Positions 43,258-53,277 of a stretch of DNA of 64,000 nucleotides are shown here, in pieces (the first letter of the stretch is position 1; every line of letters starts with the position of its first letter). The notes beneath the pieces are model-generated. The model made no database searches. It was not told where the DNA came from and saw only the letters and a list, made by a program, of their open reading frames with translations. The position numbers and the translations under genes are program-made. Origin of the DNA: Methanomicrobiales archaeon (lineage in GTDB: Archaea; Halobacteriota; Methanomicrobia; Methanomicrobiales; JACTUA01); NCBI GenBank assembly GCA_029907705.1, contig JARYLJ010000003.1:28552-92551 (forward strand), read 5' to 3'.

Positions 43258-43698
43258 TCACTCGAGGGCAGGTATTCGACCGATCTCCCCTCTCTCGAGC
43301 AATTTCAGAAGGGAGTGCGCCCCCTCCCGCACCTCTGAAGAGAGACCCCCGCCATCCTTAATGCTCAAAGGCTCGATGCCGATGAAATGGATTCTCTCCA
43401 CCACATGAGAGAGGTACGAAATGAGGAGGGAGAAGGGCAGTCTGTGAGTGCTCGTCGCCACCCCCTCTATCCGCTCCGGAGGGACCACTCTGAACTCGCC
43501 AGCTGAGCACCCCATGAGGGCAGCATCCACCAGCACGAGCAGCTCGGGCCTCGCCTCCCTGACGACAGAAGTGAAGTTCTCCGGTGAGGTTCCGCAGTCG
43601 ATTGCCTTCCATCCTGACATATGGACGCGTCGGGCCACGTAAGGTCCTACACCGTCGTCGCCCCGATGTATATTGCCGATCCCGAGGAGGACGTTCAT
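43258..43698 (-). CDS. hycI: NiFe hydrogenase maturation protease
   Basis: A 146-residue HycI/HyaD-type peptidase that removes the C-terminal tail of the hydrogenase large subunit after Ni insertion. Nickel-sensing acidic residues are in GIGNIHRGDDGVGPYVARRV (Asp in GDDG), VLVDAALMGC, and the His in STHRLPFSLLI. Start at the ATG at 43698 giving the family-typical MNVLLGIGN. Its likely substrate is the large subunit at 53274, which has a 23-residue tail after DPCLSCATH, although other hydrogenases may exist elsewhere. Confidence 0.9.
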   Translation of the reverse strand: MNVLLGIGNIHRGDDGVGPYVARRVHMSGWKAIDCGTSPENFTSVVREARPELLVLVDAALMGCSAGEFRVVPPERIEGVATSTHRLPFSLLISYLSHVVERIHFIGIEPLSIKDGGGLSSEVREGAHSLLKLLERGEIGRIPALE

Positions 43699-43923
43699 CC
43701 CTGAAAACATAGGATGACTACCAGTAAAAAGAGTCTCATTCTGATAGGAAGGTGAACGCGCCGCACGCAATGCCCGTGTTCTGAACCTCGTCCACTGCCT
43801 GCGGTGCGGTTTCCTAGGTCTCGCGGCGGACTCCGTATAATGTTCCGATGTAAACCAGCGCCTGGACCGGGTGAGATGGGTCGGATGTCATCCCGCAGCT
43901 GAGATCTGGTTGAAAAGGAACAA

Positions 43924-43998
43924 CGGGCCTGGGGGGATTTGAACCCCCGACATCCGGGTTAGAAGCCCGGCGCTATGTCCAGGCTAAGCCACAGGCCC
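43924..43998 (-). tRNA. tRNA-Arg (anticodon TCT)
   Basis: The minus strand folds as acceptor GGGCCTG/CAGGCCC, anticodon stem CCGGG/CCCGG with loop CTTCTAA (anticodon TCT, reads AGA), T arm GGGGG/CCCCC with TTCAAAT, and a discriminator G. No encoded CCA. This tRNA suits the AGA/AGG-rich codon use of the region. Confidence 0.95.
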
Positions 43999-44061
43999 AT
44001 TAAGTACGTACAACCTGTCCCATAATGATTGCAGAAGCGGGCAAAAAAAGTAACGTCCCCG

Positions 44062-44463
44062 TCAGCCTGCGCAATAGAGGGCCGGTTTAACTGCATCCAC
44101 GAGGACAGGTTCTCCTATGGTCCTCTGCTCTATCTTCTTCACAGTGGATGTACAGATGTATCTGACCTGTATTCGCGCGGCCATCCTCTCCCGCTCCTCG
44201 TAGAATATCGGATTCGAGATCTCGACAACACGGCTCATGCTGATGGATATACCCAGCACATGGACTAGGATGCCCTGATCTCCGGGTGTGAGATCCTCGT
44301 AATCGGTGGTCGTCATATAGATGAAACTATCGGGTTCGATCGAGGCAAGTGTGATCACATTGTGGGCGCTGTGAAGCTCGAGAGTTCTCGGCCTCCCGAG
44401 TTTGAGCTCCGCGATCACCGGGGGAGAGATACCTGTCAGTGCGGCATACTTCATCTTCTTCAC
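44062..44463 (-). CDS. DUF473 family protein
   Basis: A 133-residue protein with the pattern of DUF473, a family I know mainly from methanogens: MKYAALTGISPPVIAELKLG, LELHSAHNVITLAS, TTDYEDLTPGDQGILVHVLGISISMSRV and YEERERMAARIQV. The function is unknown; the beta-rich middle could be a small barrel. It overlaps the PAC2 gene by 4 nt (ATGA), so the two are made together. Confidence 0.85.
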   Translation of the reverse strand: MKKMKYAALTGISPPVIAELKLGRPRTLELHSAHNVITLASIEPDSFIYMTTTDYEDLTPGDQGILVHVLGISISMSRVVEISNPIFYEERERMAARIQVRYICTSTVKKIEQRTIGEPVLVDAVKPALYCAG

Positions 44464-45173
44464 CCGTACATTGGCAGCTGCTCTTTCTTCTGCACCTGTT
44501 CTGCGCTCTGTACCTCTTCAGAGAGCTTGTGCATCGCAGCCTCAATCTCGTCGGCCTGCTCCAGAAGTGGAGCGGTATCCATGTTCAGGCTGTACATCCT
44601 GTTCAGCACCTCTATCGCGGCGGCAGAGGCCCTGGGATCAGGGGCATTGATCGTCTCCCCGAGCAGACCGAGACCTGGAATGTTCCTGACCTTGCATTCG
44701 ATCAGGATACTCCCCGCGATCCCCGATATGGTGCCCATGGGGAGGATGATCGTGTGCTCTTCTATCCTCTTCAGGTGCTCCGGCGCGGTGGCGACTCCGA
44801 AGACACGCTTCTCCAGTTCGTTCGTCACGATCCCTGCAATGGCCACAATCTCTCTGATTCTGAACTGCTCCAGCCAGGAGAGGATGCCATTCGCCACCTC
44901 GTAGCAGATCAGCGGATGGACCGGAATGTCGCCCACGATGATCGCAAGTTCATCCTTCTGGTAGAACCTGACCGGGACATTGATCACACCACGGTTCATC
45001 ATCACGAGCGGAGGGAAGTACTTGCTCGTCATGCTCCCTATCTGCTCGAATCCCAGCTGATCAACCATATACTGGAGGGCGATGCTCCCCACGAGGCCGC
45101 TGCCCGGGAATCCCATCAGCACCGCCTTCGGGGAGTCGCTGAAGGGCTTCGAGGTGATCTTTATTTCTTCCAT
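44460..45173 (-). CDS. PAC2 family proteasome assembly chaperone
   Basis: A 237-residue PAC2-type protein: VLMGFPGSGLVGSIALQYMVDQL, SKYFPPLVMMNRGVINVPVRFY, DIPVHPLICYEVANGILSW, IVAIAGIVTN, then PMGTISGIAGSILIECK and PGLGLLGETINAPDPRAS. The archaeal homologues (PbaA/PbaB-like) bind the proteasome core particle or related cage proteins. The C-terminus is a helical charged tail. First gene of a pair with DUF473; divergent from the gene at 45224 over a 50-nt AT-rich gap. Confidence 0.88.
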   Translation of the reverse strand: MEEIKITSKPFSDSPKAVLMGFPGSGLVGSIALQYMVDQLGFEQIGSMTSKYFPPLVMMNRGVINVPVRFYQKDELAIIVGDIPVHPLICYEVANGILSWLEQFRIREIVAIAGIVTNELEKRVFGVATAPEHLKRIEEHTIILPMGTISGIAGSILIECKVRNIPGLGLLGETINAPDPRASAAAIEVLNRMYSLNMDTAPLLEQADEIEAAMHKLSEEVQSAEQVQKKEQLPMYG

Positions 45174-45223
45174 AAGCTCACAACACGCAGTTTTTACATA
45201 GTTTGGTATGATTAAAAAATATT

Positions 45224-45541
45224 ATGCAGGAATATCCGGTTAAAAGGACCCATGTGAAGAACCTTCAGAAAGAGATAGGAGAAGGTTTGCGGGAATTGTT
45301 TGGGGTGGAGCCTGTGCAAACGGGAGACGGATATACCATCTCTTATGGAGCGCTGAAGCAGCTGACCGTCAGGATCGGTGATAACGGAAAGACGCTGGTT
45401 CTGGAGACGGAATCGGACGCATCTGCCACAGATGAGGAGATACTCGATACGAACAGGCGCTTCAGGAGATATCTCGAAAGAGTCACAGGTTACTCCACGA
45501 AGGAGAGGGTGAAGCTCTCCAAGAAAGATGTGGAGGGCTGA
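45224..45541 (+). CDS. DUF5611-like protein
   Basis: A 105-residue protein: a helix (KNLQKEIGEGLRELFG), strands (YTISYGALKQLTVRIGDNGKTLVLETES), then a helix LDTNRRFRRYLERVTGYSTKERVK. The ISYGALKxLTV and DTNRRFxxYLExxTGYxxKER patterns resemble a family of methanogen proteins I remember as DUF5611, with unknown function. TTAAAAAATATTA at about 45210-45222 is an AT-rich promoter-like block abutting the start. It is convergent with leuS, ending 1 nt from its stop. Confidence 0.7.
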   Translation: MQEYPVKRTHVKNLQKEIGEGLRELFGVEPVQTGDGYTISYGALKQLTVRIGDNGKTLVLETESDASATDEEILDTNRRFRRYLERVTGYSTKERVKLSKKDVEG

Positions 45542-48340
45542 TCAGAGCAGGAGTATGGCAGGCTTGAATGGGAGGGCATGAGCTGCCTTCGGGTGCTTTT
45601 CCACATCCGCCTCCTCGATACGGACCTCCAGGCCGAACTCCCTCTCTATGAAAGGTACGGCGCGCTCAAATGCCGCCCTCTCGTCCACACCGCATTCGAG
45701 GAGCGCCCTGAGGAGATCGGGATTCAACCTGTGTATATGGGTGATGATCTGCTTCGTTGCATCCACTGCCTCCCTGCCCCGTTTCCTCATCTCCTGATCC
45801 CTCATCACCTCGCCCAGCGCAGCCCTCGGCTCCCCACTCGAAGCGATCCTTCTGAATATATCCCATTTCCATGCTGGTGCGAGGTAGAGGGTGAGGGCGC
45901 GCGGCGGCGCCCTCACGAGTTTCAGGATCGACTCTATGTCCCCGACGGTCCTGATGATCAGCTCCTCCGCCACCTCGATACGAAGATCGACCTTCTCTTT
46001 CCTCTTCTCAGGCCATCGTGCACAGCACACGAGCCCCTTCTCCCCCATCTCCCTCCAGAGCCTCTCTGTAACGAAAGGTACGAACGGGGCGAGGAGCCTG
46101 ACCCATACGGACGCAAGCTCGCGGAGCCCCCCGCTCGTGCCAGTTGCCGCACCCGTTCGGCGCCGGTACCACCTGAGGTCCGACTCGATCCCATGGAGTG
46201 CCTCCTGCAGTGCCTGCCTCGTCTGGAACTGCTCCAGCGCCTGCGTGGCCCGTTCGATCCTCCTCTGGAGCATGCTCTCCAGCCAGCGATCCATCCACTC
46301 GTCACTCACCTCACCGCCATCTGTTTCACAGGCAGCACTGACCATGCCATGGTATCGTTCGATCTGCCTTCGCGTGGCACTGACCAGTTCCCGCCTCCAG
46401 TCGAAGTCCTGCCATGGCTCTGCACTCCCGACGAGGAAGAGTCTGACCGTGTCCGGACCGAACTCATCGACCGCGTCCTCCAGGAGGACCACATTCCCCT
46501 TGCTCGAGGACATCTTCGCACCGTTCAGCAGGCCCATCCCGAAGACCACGATCCCCCTTGGTTGAAGCTCCGCCGGCAGGATCGCATTGTGGTGGAAGAG
46601 CTGGAAGGTGAGGTGATTCGAGATGAGGTCCTTCGCTGAAAAGCGATAGTCATAAGGATACCAGTAAAGGAAATCCCCCCTCATCTGGTCGAGCGCCTCT
46701 CTCTCGGGAAGGTTCGGCGACTCAATGCCGAGCAGGATATAATCGAAGACTTCTGGGGTGAGGATTTCGGCCGGTAACCTTCTTATTCTGTGGGCGATGG
46801 TATAGTACGCCATATATATGGTGGAGTCCGAGAGAGGCTCCACGATCCATGAGGGATCCCATGGCAATTTCGTACCCAGTCCCACTCTCCTCGTGCACGC
46901 CCAGTCCTTCAGCCATCCGATGGTCCTCTCGAATTCCGCTCTGATGTCTGGCGGGATCAGGGCTATCCCCGAGAGCTCCTCGTAGATGGCGTTCTTCCAG
47001 AGAGGATCGCTGTACTGGAGGAACCACTGATCGTGAAGGATCTTCACGAAGACACGACCGCCGCAGCGGCAGATGACCTGGCGTGCGTCGAATTCGTACA
47101 TCGCGATGGAGCCGTAGCGCTCCAGCATGAGTGTGGCGACCTGATCCCTCGCCTCCTTCACCCGCAGACCGCCATAGCGCTCCAACATTCTTCCACTCGC
47201 AAACTCCGCGCTGTACACCTCCTGAGTGACTTCATCCAGCCTCGGATCGAGCTGATCCCTGATACCGGCCCTCTCCACCGCGTCCTCCGCGGGGCATCTT
47301 CCGTATCCCTCAAGTTCGATCAGGGTGACGGGTACGATCTCCCTGTGGATGCCCTGCCGCTGGAGATCGCGGAGGGCAGCGTAATCATACGGCGCATGGG
47401 CGGGTACGCTCATCACGATACCGCTCCCCATCCCCGGGTCGACGAATGAGGCGGGCAGCACAGGCACCTGGCCGCAGAGCGGATGCGAGACATGCCTGCC
47501 GAGCAGGCTCCCCGGTGGCAACTCCTCAATCACCTCCACCCGATGATCCTGATATGTCAGCTTCTCCGCTGCCTCCCTGCTCAATATCATTATGGCGCCG
47601 TCCACCCGGGCACGGACATAAGCGACTTCCGGATTCACCCAAAGATTCGTCACCCCGTATGTGGTCTCGGGTCGAAGCGTCGCTGCAGGCAACAGAGCGC
47701 CATCCATCTCGAACATGACCAGAACGAACTTCAGTATCTCCGCCTTCTCTCCCTCCAGCAGATCGTGGTCGCCGACCGGGTTCTCGCACTGCGGACAGTA
47801 CTTTACAGGGTGCGCCCCCTTCACCACACGCCCCTTCTCTCGGAGGCGCAGGTACTGCCAGGTGATGAAGCGGCTGTAATGGGGGTCGACGGTGATGAAC
47901 CGTCGCCTCCAGTCGATCGAGAGGCCCAGTCGGCGCATCACCCGTTCGTACTCTCCGCTGAAGTACCTGACGATCGCCATCGGATCGGTGAACCGCTCCA
48001 GTTCCTCTGATGATACACGGTAGAGATCGCGGTAGAGCCTGATCGTCTTCTCGTCCCTCTTCGCGATCCTCCTGGAGATGCCAATCACCGGTGTGCCCGT
48101 CACATGAAAACCCATCGGGAAGAGGACGTTCTTTCCCCTCATCCTCCAGAAGCGGGCGATCACATCGGGCACTGTATAGGTCCGGCCGTGCCCCACGTGC
48201 ATCGCACCGCTCGGATAGGGGAATGCAACGTTGATGTACAGTTTTTCCCTTGGCGAAGGGTCGACCTCGAACTCCCCCGCCCATTCCTCCCCGATCTCCT
48301 CTTCCTGCCTCCTTGTTTCGCTCCCCTCCTTCTCCTTCAT
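45542..48340 (-). CDS. leuS: Leucyl-tRNA synthetase
   Basis: A 932-residue class I synthetase of the archaeal/eukaryotic LeuRS type. The HIGH signature is [13 protein letters not shown] near the N-terminus, and the KMSKS loop is [10 protein letters not shown] at about residue 620. The CP1 editing domain lies between, with the usual zinc-knuckle-like CPQC. The anticodon-binding helical domain and an archaeal C-terminal extension follow. It is 10 nt downstream of the PIN/ATPase gene and probably transcribed with it. Confidence 0.96.
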   Translation of the reverse strand: MKEKEGSETRRQEEEIGEEWAGEFEVDPSPREKLYINVAFPYPSGAMHVGHGRTYTVPDVIARFWRMRGKNVLFPMGFHVTGTPVIGISRRIAKRDEKTIRLYRDLYRVSSEELERFTDPMAIVRYFSGEYERVMRRLGLSIDWRRRFITVDPHYSRFITWQYLRLREKGRVVKGAHPVKYCPQCENPVGDHDLLEGEKAEILKFVLVMFEMDGALLPAATLRPETTYGVTNLWVNPEVAYVRARVDGAIMILSREAAEKLTYQDHRVEVIEELPPGSLLGRHVSHPLCGQVPVLPASFVDPGMGSGIVMSVPAHAPYDYAALRDLQRQGIHREIVPVTLIELEGYGRCPAEDAVERAGIRDQLDPRLDEVTQEVYSAEFASGRMLERYGGLRVKEARDQVATLMLERYGSIAMYEFDARQVICRCGGRVFVKILHDQWFLQYSDPLWKNAIYEELSGIALIPPDIRAEFERTIGWLKDWACTRRVGLGTKLPWDPSWIVEPLSDSTIYMAYYTIAHRIRRLPAEILTPEVFDYILLGIESPNLPEREALDQMRGDFLYWYPYDYRFSAKDLISNHLTFQLFHHNAILPAELQPRGIVVFGMGLLNGAKMSSSKGNVVLLEDAVDEFGPDTVRLFLVGSAEPWQDFDWRRELVSATRRQIERYHGMVSAACETDGGEVSDEWMDRWLESMLQRRIERATQALEQFQTRQALQEALHGIESDLRWYRRRTGAATGTSGGLRELASVWVRLLAPFVPFVTERLWREMGEKGLVCCARWPEKRKEKVDLRIEVAEELIIRTVGDIESILKLVRAPPRALTLYLAPAWKWDIFRRIASSGEPRAALGEVMRDQEMRKRGREAVDATKQIITHIHRLNPDLLRALLECGVDERAAFERAVPFIEREFGLEVRIEEADVEKHPKAAHALPFKPAILLL

Positions 48341-48350
48341 GCCCTCACCT

Positions 48351-50207
48351 TCAGACAGGTCTCAGCCTGATGCTCTCCCCCGCGCCGGTCCGCTTTATCA
48401 GTTCCTGTGCGATCGTGCTGTTCCTGGAGAGCGTGATCTCGCCTGCCTCATTCACCGTCGCCGTGAAGAGGTACTCCTTTCCCGCGAATACATCGACGAT
48501 CTTGCTTCTGAACTCCGGAGCGATCACCGCAAGCTGCTTCCTGTCCATCCTGACCCGAATGCCCGTCTCCAGCTCCAGTACCTCCTCCTTCGGCTCCTGC
48601 TGCTCCAGTTCGGACCTTGGCCTGATGTCTATGCCTATGCCGAGCTTGCTCACGATGGCGGAGACGTTCTTCCCGCCCTTTCCGATCGCGGCAGGTACAT
48701 CCCTGTCTTCGATATACACCACTGCCTTGTTGTCGGTCAGCATTTTCACCTCGACCGGTCCGCTCGAGTAGCGCCCGATCTCACGCTGGATCTCCTTCTC
48801 AGAGACGCGCCACGAGATCCGCTCCTCTGCCTTCGCGATCGGCTTCGACACCTCCTCGGTCTTTCTGGCGCTCATCACAATCGTCTCACCCTCATGCTTG
48901 AACGCCTCTGCGGTGACAACACCGCTCTCGTGCTCCTTCACCAGGATCACCGGCCTGATATGCCGGTCGTCAGACAGCCCCGTGGGTATCCTCATGCTCA
49001 TCTCCAGATTGTAGATCTCCGTAACATCGCCGCCTGACATGAAGACGATCATGTTCAGCACCTGTGGAAGTATACCGAAATCGACCCGGGAGAGGAAGCG
49101 CTGGAGTGCATCTTGGACACTCGTCGCATGCAGCACGCCGATCATACCCACACCGGCAAGGCGCATATCCGCGTAGATCCCGAAGTGCTCGTTCTTCCGC
49201 AGTTCATCGAAGACGATGAAATCCGGTCTCACCAGCAGCAGGATATCTGCTGTGTTCTCCATGCTCCCCTCGAGAGAGGTGTACTGCGTGATATGATCGG
49301 GGACCTGGAGATCACGGGGCGCCTCCATCGTCCTGACCACATAGCCCTGTTCTGACAGAAATATGGCCAGCCCCTGTGCGAGTGTCGTCTTTCCGGAGCC
49401 GGGTGCCCCTGAGATGAGCACCCCGCGTTTTGCACCCGTGACCTCCTTCTTCAGGACATCCGATTTTCTGTAATTCTCGAAGGGGATCCTCGCGACCGGG
49501 CGGATGGCAGTGATCTCCATCCCATCCGAGAATGGCCTCCTTGCGATCGAGATCCGCATCGAACCGATCTGCACCACCGTGATCCCCCTCTTCTCCACCT
49601 CGATGAAACCATCCGGATCCCTCTTGGCCCTCTCCAGTATCTCCTGTGCTATCGCACGCAGCTCGTACTCGGTCATCGGAGCTTCCCTGACGGTGACAAG
49701 CCTCGTTTCCCTGATATCTCCCCTCCTCGCCATGGGAGGTACCCGCTCCTTCAGGAAGACCGCATGCGTCTCCTCGTCAAAGAACTGATCGATTCCGAGT
49801 GGGGAGAAATCGCCCATCTGGGGCCTGATATACAGCACGTCGAGTCCCTTCGCCTTCGCCACTTCTGCCTGGACGACATCGCTCGTGACGAATTTCGCAT
49901 TGAACTCGATTGCTACCTTACGGATGAGTGCGTCTATCTCGCCGCCGCTGGCGAGTTTCACCTGTTCGAGCTTCGGTCTTTCTCCTGCGAACTTCAGCTG
50001 AACGAGACCTTCCTGCGCCATCTTCCATAGTTCCTGGATCTCCGTCAGCCCGCTGAACCCTATCTCTCTCCCCTGGTTTGCCTGTGCCTCCAGTTCAGCG
50101 AGGACGGGCTCCGGTATCACTATTGTGGCCCCCCGGTATTCACCAGATTTTATCAAGGAGGTGATACGCCCATCTATTACAACGCTCGTATCCGGGACGA
50201 TTATCAT
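48351..50207 (-). CDS. PIN domain/VirB11-like ATPase/KH domain protein
   Basis: A 618-residue archaeal protein with three parts. Residues 1-130: PIN nuclease domain starting [13 protein letters not shown] with its acidic residues, plus GEIDALIRK and [13 protein letters not shown]. Residues 220-460: VirB11-like ATPase with Walker [10 protein letters not shown] (Lys273) and [20 protein letters not shown]. Residues 500-580: KH-type RNA-binding segment with [18 protein letters not shown]. This combination suggests an ATP-driven RNA nuclease in RNA decay or ribosome processing; no activity is established here. First gene of the leuS operon. Confidence 0.9.
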   Translation of the reverse strand: MIIVPDTSVVIDGRITSLIKSGEYRGATIVIPEPVLAELEAQANQGREIGFSGLTEIQELWKMAQEGLVQLKFAGERPKLEQVKLASGGEIDALIRKVAIEFNAKFVTSDVVQAEVAKAKGLDVLYIRPQMGDFSPLGIDQFFDEETHAVFLKERVPPMARRGDIRETRLVTVREAPMTEYELRAIAQEILERAKRDPDGFIEVEKRGITVVQIGSMRISIARRPFSDGMEITAIRPVARIPFENYRKSDVLKKEVTGAKRGVLISGAPGSGKTTLAQGLAIFLSEQGYVVRTMEAPRDLQVPDHITQYTSLEGSMENTADILLLVRPDFIVFDELRKNEHFGIYADMRLAGVGMIGVLHATSVQDALQRFLSRVDFGILPQVLNMIVFMSGGDVTEIYNLEMSMRIPTGLSDDRHIRPVILVKEHESGVVTAEAFKHEGETIVMSARKTEEVSKPIAKAEERISWRVSEKEIQREIGRYSSGPVEVKMLTDNKAVVYIEDRDVPAAIGKGGKNVSAIVSKLGIGIDIRPRSELEQQEPKEEVLELETGIRVRMDRKQLAVIAPEFRSKIVDVFAGKEYLFTATVNEAGEITLSRNSTIAQELIKRTGAGESIRLRPV

Positions 50208-50231
50208 TAAAAATCACCAGTAATAGTGGAG

Positions 50232-50600
50232 TCAATGAGGTTTATTAGGATATACCTTCCCTGGATCAAATATCCTCTCGCTCACCTCTTTGCCTTCCAG
50301 CGTTCTGTAGAAGCAAGAATAATGCCCTGTATGACAGGCAGCGCCAGTCTGTTCCACCTCGTAGAGGATGCAATCCTCGTCACAGTCGACCAGTATCCTC
50401 ACCACCCTTTGCAGGTGTCCGCTCTCCTCCCCCTTCTTCCATAATCTCTTTCTGCTCCTGCTGTAATAGTGGGCATATCCGGTCCTCCTCGTCTGCGCCA
50501 GCGCCTCCTCATTCGCATAGGCGAGCATGAGCACCTCCCGTGTGGCAGTCTCCTGCACAATCACAGGGATCAGGCCGTTCGAGTAGTTCAGTCTCATCAT
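50232..50600 (-). CDS. hisI: Phosphoribosyl-AMP cyclohydrolase
   Basis: About 122 residues; opens the purine ring of PR-AMP in histidine synthesis (third step). [49 protein letters not shown], the metal site [28 protein letters not shown] are all family-typical with the Zn/Mg Cys and Asp residues. The ATG at 50600 follows GGTGG at 8 nt; the frame is open to an ATG at 50630, which is close to the TATA-like CATTTAACC. No other his genes are adjacent. Confidence 0.92.
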   Translation of the reverse strand: MMRLNYSNGLIPVIVQETATREVLMLAYANEEALAQTRRTGYAHYYSRSRKRLWKKGEESGHLQRVVRILVDCDEDCILYEVEQTGAACHTGHYSCFYRTLEGKEVSERIFDPGKVYPNKPH

Positions 50601-50657
50601 TCCGCTCTTCCACCTTAGTTCTCCTTTCATAAAAAAGCCGGTTAAATGCCTGAGGGA

Positions 50658-51437
50658 TCAGAGCCCTGCCACCCTCATGATGAGCTGAAGGAGATCCCCC
50701 ACCAGCAGGGCGGAGAAGAAACCTGCCGTGATCGGGACGATGAAGGGTACACCATAGGATATCCAGACACCCCCTGCCTTTTCGATGAGTGCCCGCTCCT
50801 TCTCGTATCGCTCCGGATACACCCGCAGGTCGCGTGTGTACAACCGATCCCTCCCGGAGAAGAGCATTGCGAGGGACTCCCTGACCGGGATGAACGATCG
50901 TTCCAGTCTTCCCTCCCTCTCCACCAACCGTTCCATCACGAAACCATAGGAGGTACTGAGCGCCTCCGAGGATACAGGGAAACCCAGAAACATGTGAATA
51001 AGGGGTGCCCTGTTTCCCCTGATCACATTCATCGCAAATATGCCCAGCGGTGTCGCGAGATTCAGGAGCAGGGCATTGATCAGGACCGAGAAGGGAAAGA
51101 ACGCAAAAGGGGGATAACCTGCACAGGGTGCGAATGGAAAAAAGGGGTGGAGCAGGGTGATGAATATCAGGGCCCAGGCGTCGGCGCCTCCGAAGAGTCG
51201 GAAGTAGGCGAAGAGGTAGAACGCGACAGAGAAGAGACCGGCAGTGAGGAGGTACCTGAAAAAAATCTGGGGATCTTCCAGATACAGGCGGAAGATGATG
51301 TAAAGCGCGACCGGCACGCCTATCGCGAGCATCGGGTACCATGTCCTGAACGGCACCCTCCGATCTCTGATGTCCAGACAGGAGGCATATATTAGTGTTA
51401 TGCCAATGGCGAGGGTATTGACGAGCAGCAGATTCAT
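50658..51437 (-). CDS. A24 family prepilin/preflagellin peptidase
   Basis: A 259-residue membrane aspartic peptidase with about six helices. The two catalytic Asp are Asp22 in ASCLDIRDRRVP and Asp86 in RLFGGADAW (GxGD-type motif). Archaeal members (FlaK/PibD/EppA type) cut class III signal peptides of archaellins and pilins. A C-terminal soluble part of about 70 residues precedes a final helix. It probably serves the GspE/TadC secretion system at 57411-62291. No pilin gene is recognised in the window. Confidence 0.88.
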   Translation of the reverse strand: MNLLLVNTLAIGITLIYASCLDIRDRRVPFRTWYPMLAIGVPVALYIIFRLYLEDPQIFFRYLLTAGLFSVAFYLFAYFRLFGGADAWALIFITLLHPFFPFAPCAGYPPFAFFPFSVLINALLLNLATPLGIFAMNVIRGNRAPLIHMFLGFPVSSEALSTSYGFVMERLVEREGRLERSFIPVRESLAMLFSGRDRLYTRDLRVYPERYEKERALIEKAGGVWISYGVPFIVPITAGFFSALLVGDLLQLIMRVAGL

Positions 51438-51487
51438 CCCTGAATTATTTTTAATAGGTTATTATTATTAATGACGATTTACAATAA

Positions 51488-51500
51488 TTTTTTATAATTT
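51488..51500 (+). promoter_or_regulatory. TATA box of the hydrogenase operon
   Basis: TTTTTTATAATTT, 44-56 nt upstream of the ferredoxin start, in a strongly AT-rich 106-nt gap between divergent genes. Confidence 0.5.
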
Positions 51501-51543
51501 GATATTAAAGGTTTTTAGTGGAGAATAACATGCTGGTGATAAC

Positions 51544-51789
51544 TTGATAGAAATAACGGTGGATAAAGATGCCTGCAATGCATGCGGTCTCTGTGTGAAG
51601 GACTGCCCGATGCATGTATACGAATTGAAGGATGGTGTGGCGGTCCCTGTGAGAGTCGAGAATTGCATGGGGTGTCTTTCATGCCATGAGATATGCCCCA
51701 CTCAGGCGCTGGAGCACAGGGGCATCTACCCCTCGAAGAGGCATTACATCGATATCAGGGTCTGCGAGATGCTGAACAGGGTGATCTGA
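51544..51789 (+). CDS. Ferredoxin with two [4Fe-4S] clusters
   Basis: An 81-residue ferredoxin: CNACGLCVKDCP and CMGCLSCHEICP each give a C-x2-C-x2-C-x3-CP cluster motif, with a short C-terminal extension. TTG start 3-9 nt after GGTGAT. First gene of the hydrogenase operon and separated by no gap from the V4R gene, so it is the likely electron donor/acceptor for the hydrogenase small subunit. Confidence 0.88.
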   Translation: MIEITVDKDACNACGLCVKDCPMHVYELKDGVAVPVRVENCMGCLSCHEICPTQALEHRGIYPSKRHYIDIRVCEMLNRVI

Positions 51790-51813
51790 TTGACCGGAGG
51801 AGGTACAGGGGAG

Positions 51814-52350
51814 ATGACGGGTTCAGTTCACCACACGATATACAGGTCCGAGGACGTGCCCCTCGGATGCATTCCACCCCCCGAGGAGCTGGAGGACACC
51901 CTCCACGGTCTGATGAAGCTGAACGGCCTGATCATCCGTTCCCTGGAAGAGATCGCGGGGAGGGGTGCGAATGCCGTTACTTACAGGGCAGGGCGCAAAT
52001 TCGGGCATGAAGTGGCGAAATATTTCAGGAAGATCGAGAATATCGAGGAGGCACTCGTTGAGCTTTCGCATATCCTGCGCGGGCAGTACACCTTCGAACT
52101 CTGGAAGCCCGCGGACAAACCTTCCTTTATCATCGAGGAGAACGGCGCGACTTTCATCTATCTGGTCTTCCACGACTGCATCGTGAGACAGACCCTCCGG
52201 CGGAACGGTCAGGAGCAGGGCGGACCGCTCTGCCAGACCCTCTACGGGTATGTCGTGGGCGCGATCGAGGAGATCACGGGCAGGCGCGCAAAGCTGGAGA
52301 TCGTCCATACAGGGCCAAACGGCTGCCTGAAGAAACTGATCCTGAAGTGA
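51814..52350 (+). CDS. V4R domain protein in the hydrogenase operon
   Basis: About 178 residues. The 4-vinyl-reductase (V4R) pattern is present: TYRAGRKFGHEVAKYF, then the Cys-containing end HDCIVRQTL, GGPLCQTLYGYVVGAIEEIT and LEIVHTGPNGCLKKL. V4R domains bind small ligands, often redox-responsive through cysteines, as in the methanogen regulator MsvR. No HTH is seen, so it is not an obvious transcription factor. Start at the ATG at 51814 after GGAGGT; the frame is open to a TTG at 51790. Its place between ferredoxin and hydrogenase genes suggests a maturation or sensor role. Confidence 0.75.
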   Translation: MTGSVHHTIYRSEDVPLGCIPPPEELEDTLHGLMKLNGLIIRSLEEIAGRGANAVTYRAGRKFGHEVAKYFRKIENIEEALVELSHILRGQYTFELWKPADKPSFIIEENGATFIYLVFHDCIVRQTLRRNGQEQGGPLCQTLYGYVVGAIEEITGRRAKLEIVHTGPNGCLKKLILK

Positions 52351-52359
52351 GGTGTACGA

Positions 52360-53277
52360 ATGAAGATTGCCATTGAAGAACTGGCCGGGTGCTCTGGATG
52401 TACAATCTCGCTCCTCGATATTCACGAGGAGCTGCTGAATGTGCTGAAGGATCACGAGATCGTCTACTCCCCTGTGATCATGGACGTGAAGGAACCCCCA
52501 AATGACATCGATATCGCCTTCGTCACCGGTGCCGTGAGGAACGAGGAGAATGAGAAAAGACTGAAGGAGATCAGGAGAAAGGCGAAGAAGGTCGTGGCAC
52601 TGGGGACGTGCGCCTGCTACGGGGGGATCTCTGGGCTATCGATGCTTTCGAGCAATGAAGAGATATTCAGGTGCGTATACCAGGGGGTGGAGACAGTGAA
52701 GGAGGGTAACCTGGTGCCGGGGAAGGTTCCCCCCTTCCTCTACCGTGCTTTTGCCGTCGGGGATCTCGCCAGGGTCGATTACTACATCACCGGCTGCCCC
52801 CCGAAGGAGCATTATCTGAATATGATATTGCCCCTGCTTCTGAAGGGGGAGAAGCCTGGACTTCCCAGGAAGTCCGTCTGTGCGGAGTGCGACCGGGTAA
52901 TGGGCTCAGTGGAGGGCTGGAAGATGAAACGGCGGCATGAGGGTACACCTGACAGAGAGCACTGCCTGCTTGGCCAGGGGTACCTCTGCCTTGGATCGGT
53001 AACGTTCGGGCGATGCGGCGCCACCTGTCCGCACAACAATATCCCCTGCCATGGATGCAACGGTCCGTCCCTGGACATACTCAGGGAGCCCTGCCGGGAC
53101 ATTCATAACCTGATCGTCAGGAGGATCGTGGATCTGACCGGACTTCCGGCGGCCCAGGTGGAGAAGGAGATGTTCGATATCGCCCACACGCTTTACACTT
53201 TCACCATCGGGAGCCTGATCATGGAGGACAAGGAGACTTCGAAGATACGGGATCTCGTGAAAGGAGGGAACATATGA
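52360..53277 (+). CDS. NiFe hydrogenase small subunit (MvhG-like, group 3)
   Basis: A 305-residue electron-transfer subunit. Cluster ligands: GCSGCTISLLD (proximal CxxC), GTCACYGGI, GCPPKEHYL and later Cys in CAECDRVMG, CLGSVTFGRCGATCPHNNIPCHGC for the medial and distal clusters. No Tat signal or membrane anchor, so it is cytoplasmic, as in F420-non-reducing (Mvh) hydrogenases. The ATG is 9 nt after the V4R stop, and its stop overlaps the large subunit start (ATGA). Confidence 0.93.
   Translation: MKIAIEELAGCSGCTISLLDIHEELLNVLKDHEIVYSPVIMDVKEPPNDIDIAFVTGAVRNEENEKRLKEIRRKAKKVVALGTCACYGGISGLSMLSSNEEIFRCVYQGVETVKEGNLVPGKVPPFLYRAFAVGDLARVDYYITGCPPKEHYLNMILPLLLKGEKPGLPRKSVCAECDRVMGSVEGWKMKRRHEGTPDREHCLLGQGYLCLGSVTFGRCGATCPHNNIPCHGCNGPSLDILREPCRDIHNLIVRRIVDLTGLPAAQVEKEMFDIAHTLYTFTIGSLIMEDKETSKIRDLVKGGNI

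Noticed and set aside
45578..46639. Plus-strand frame of about 350 codons opposite leuS
   Set aside because: Antisense of a complete LeuRS with HIGH and KMSKS motifs; Pro/Leu/Arg-rich and family-free.
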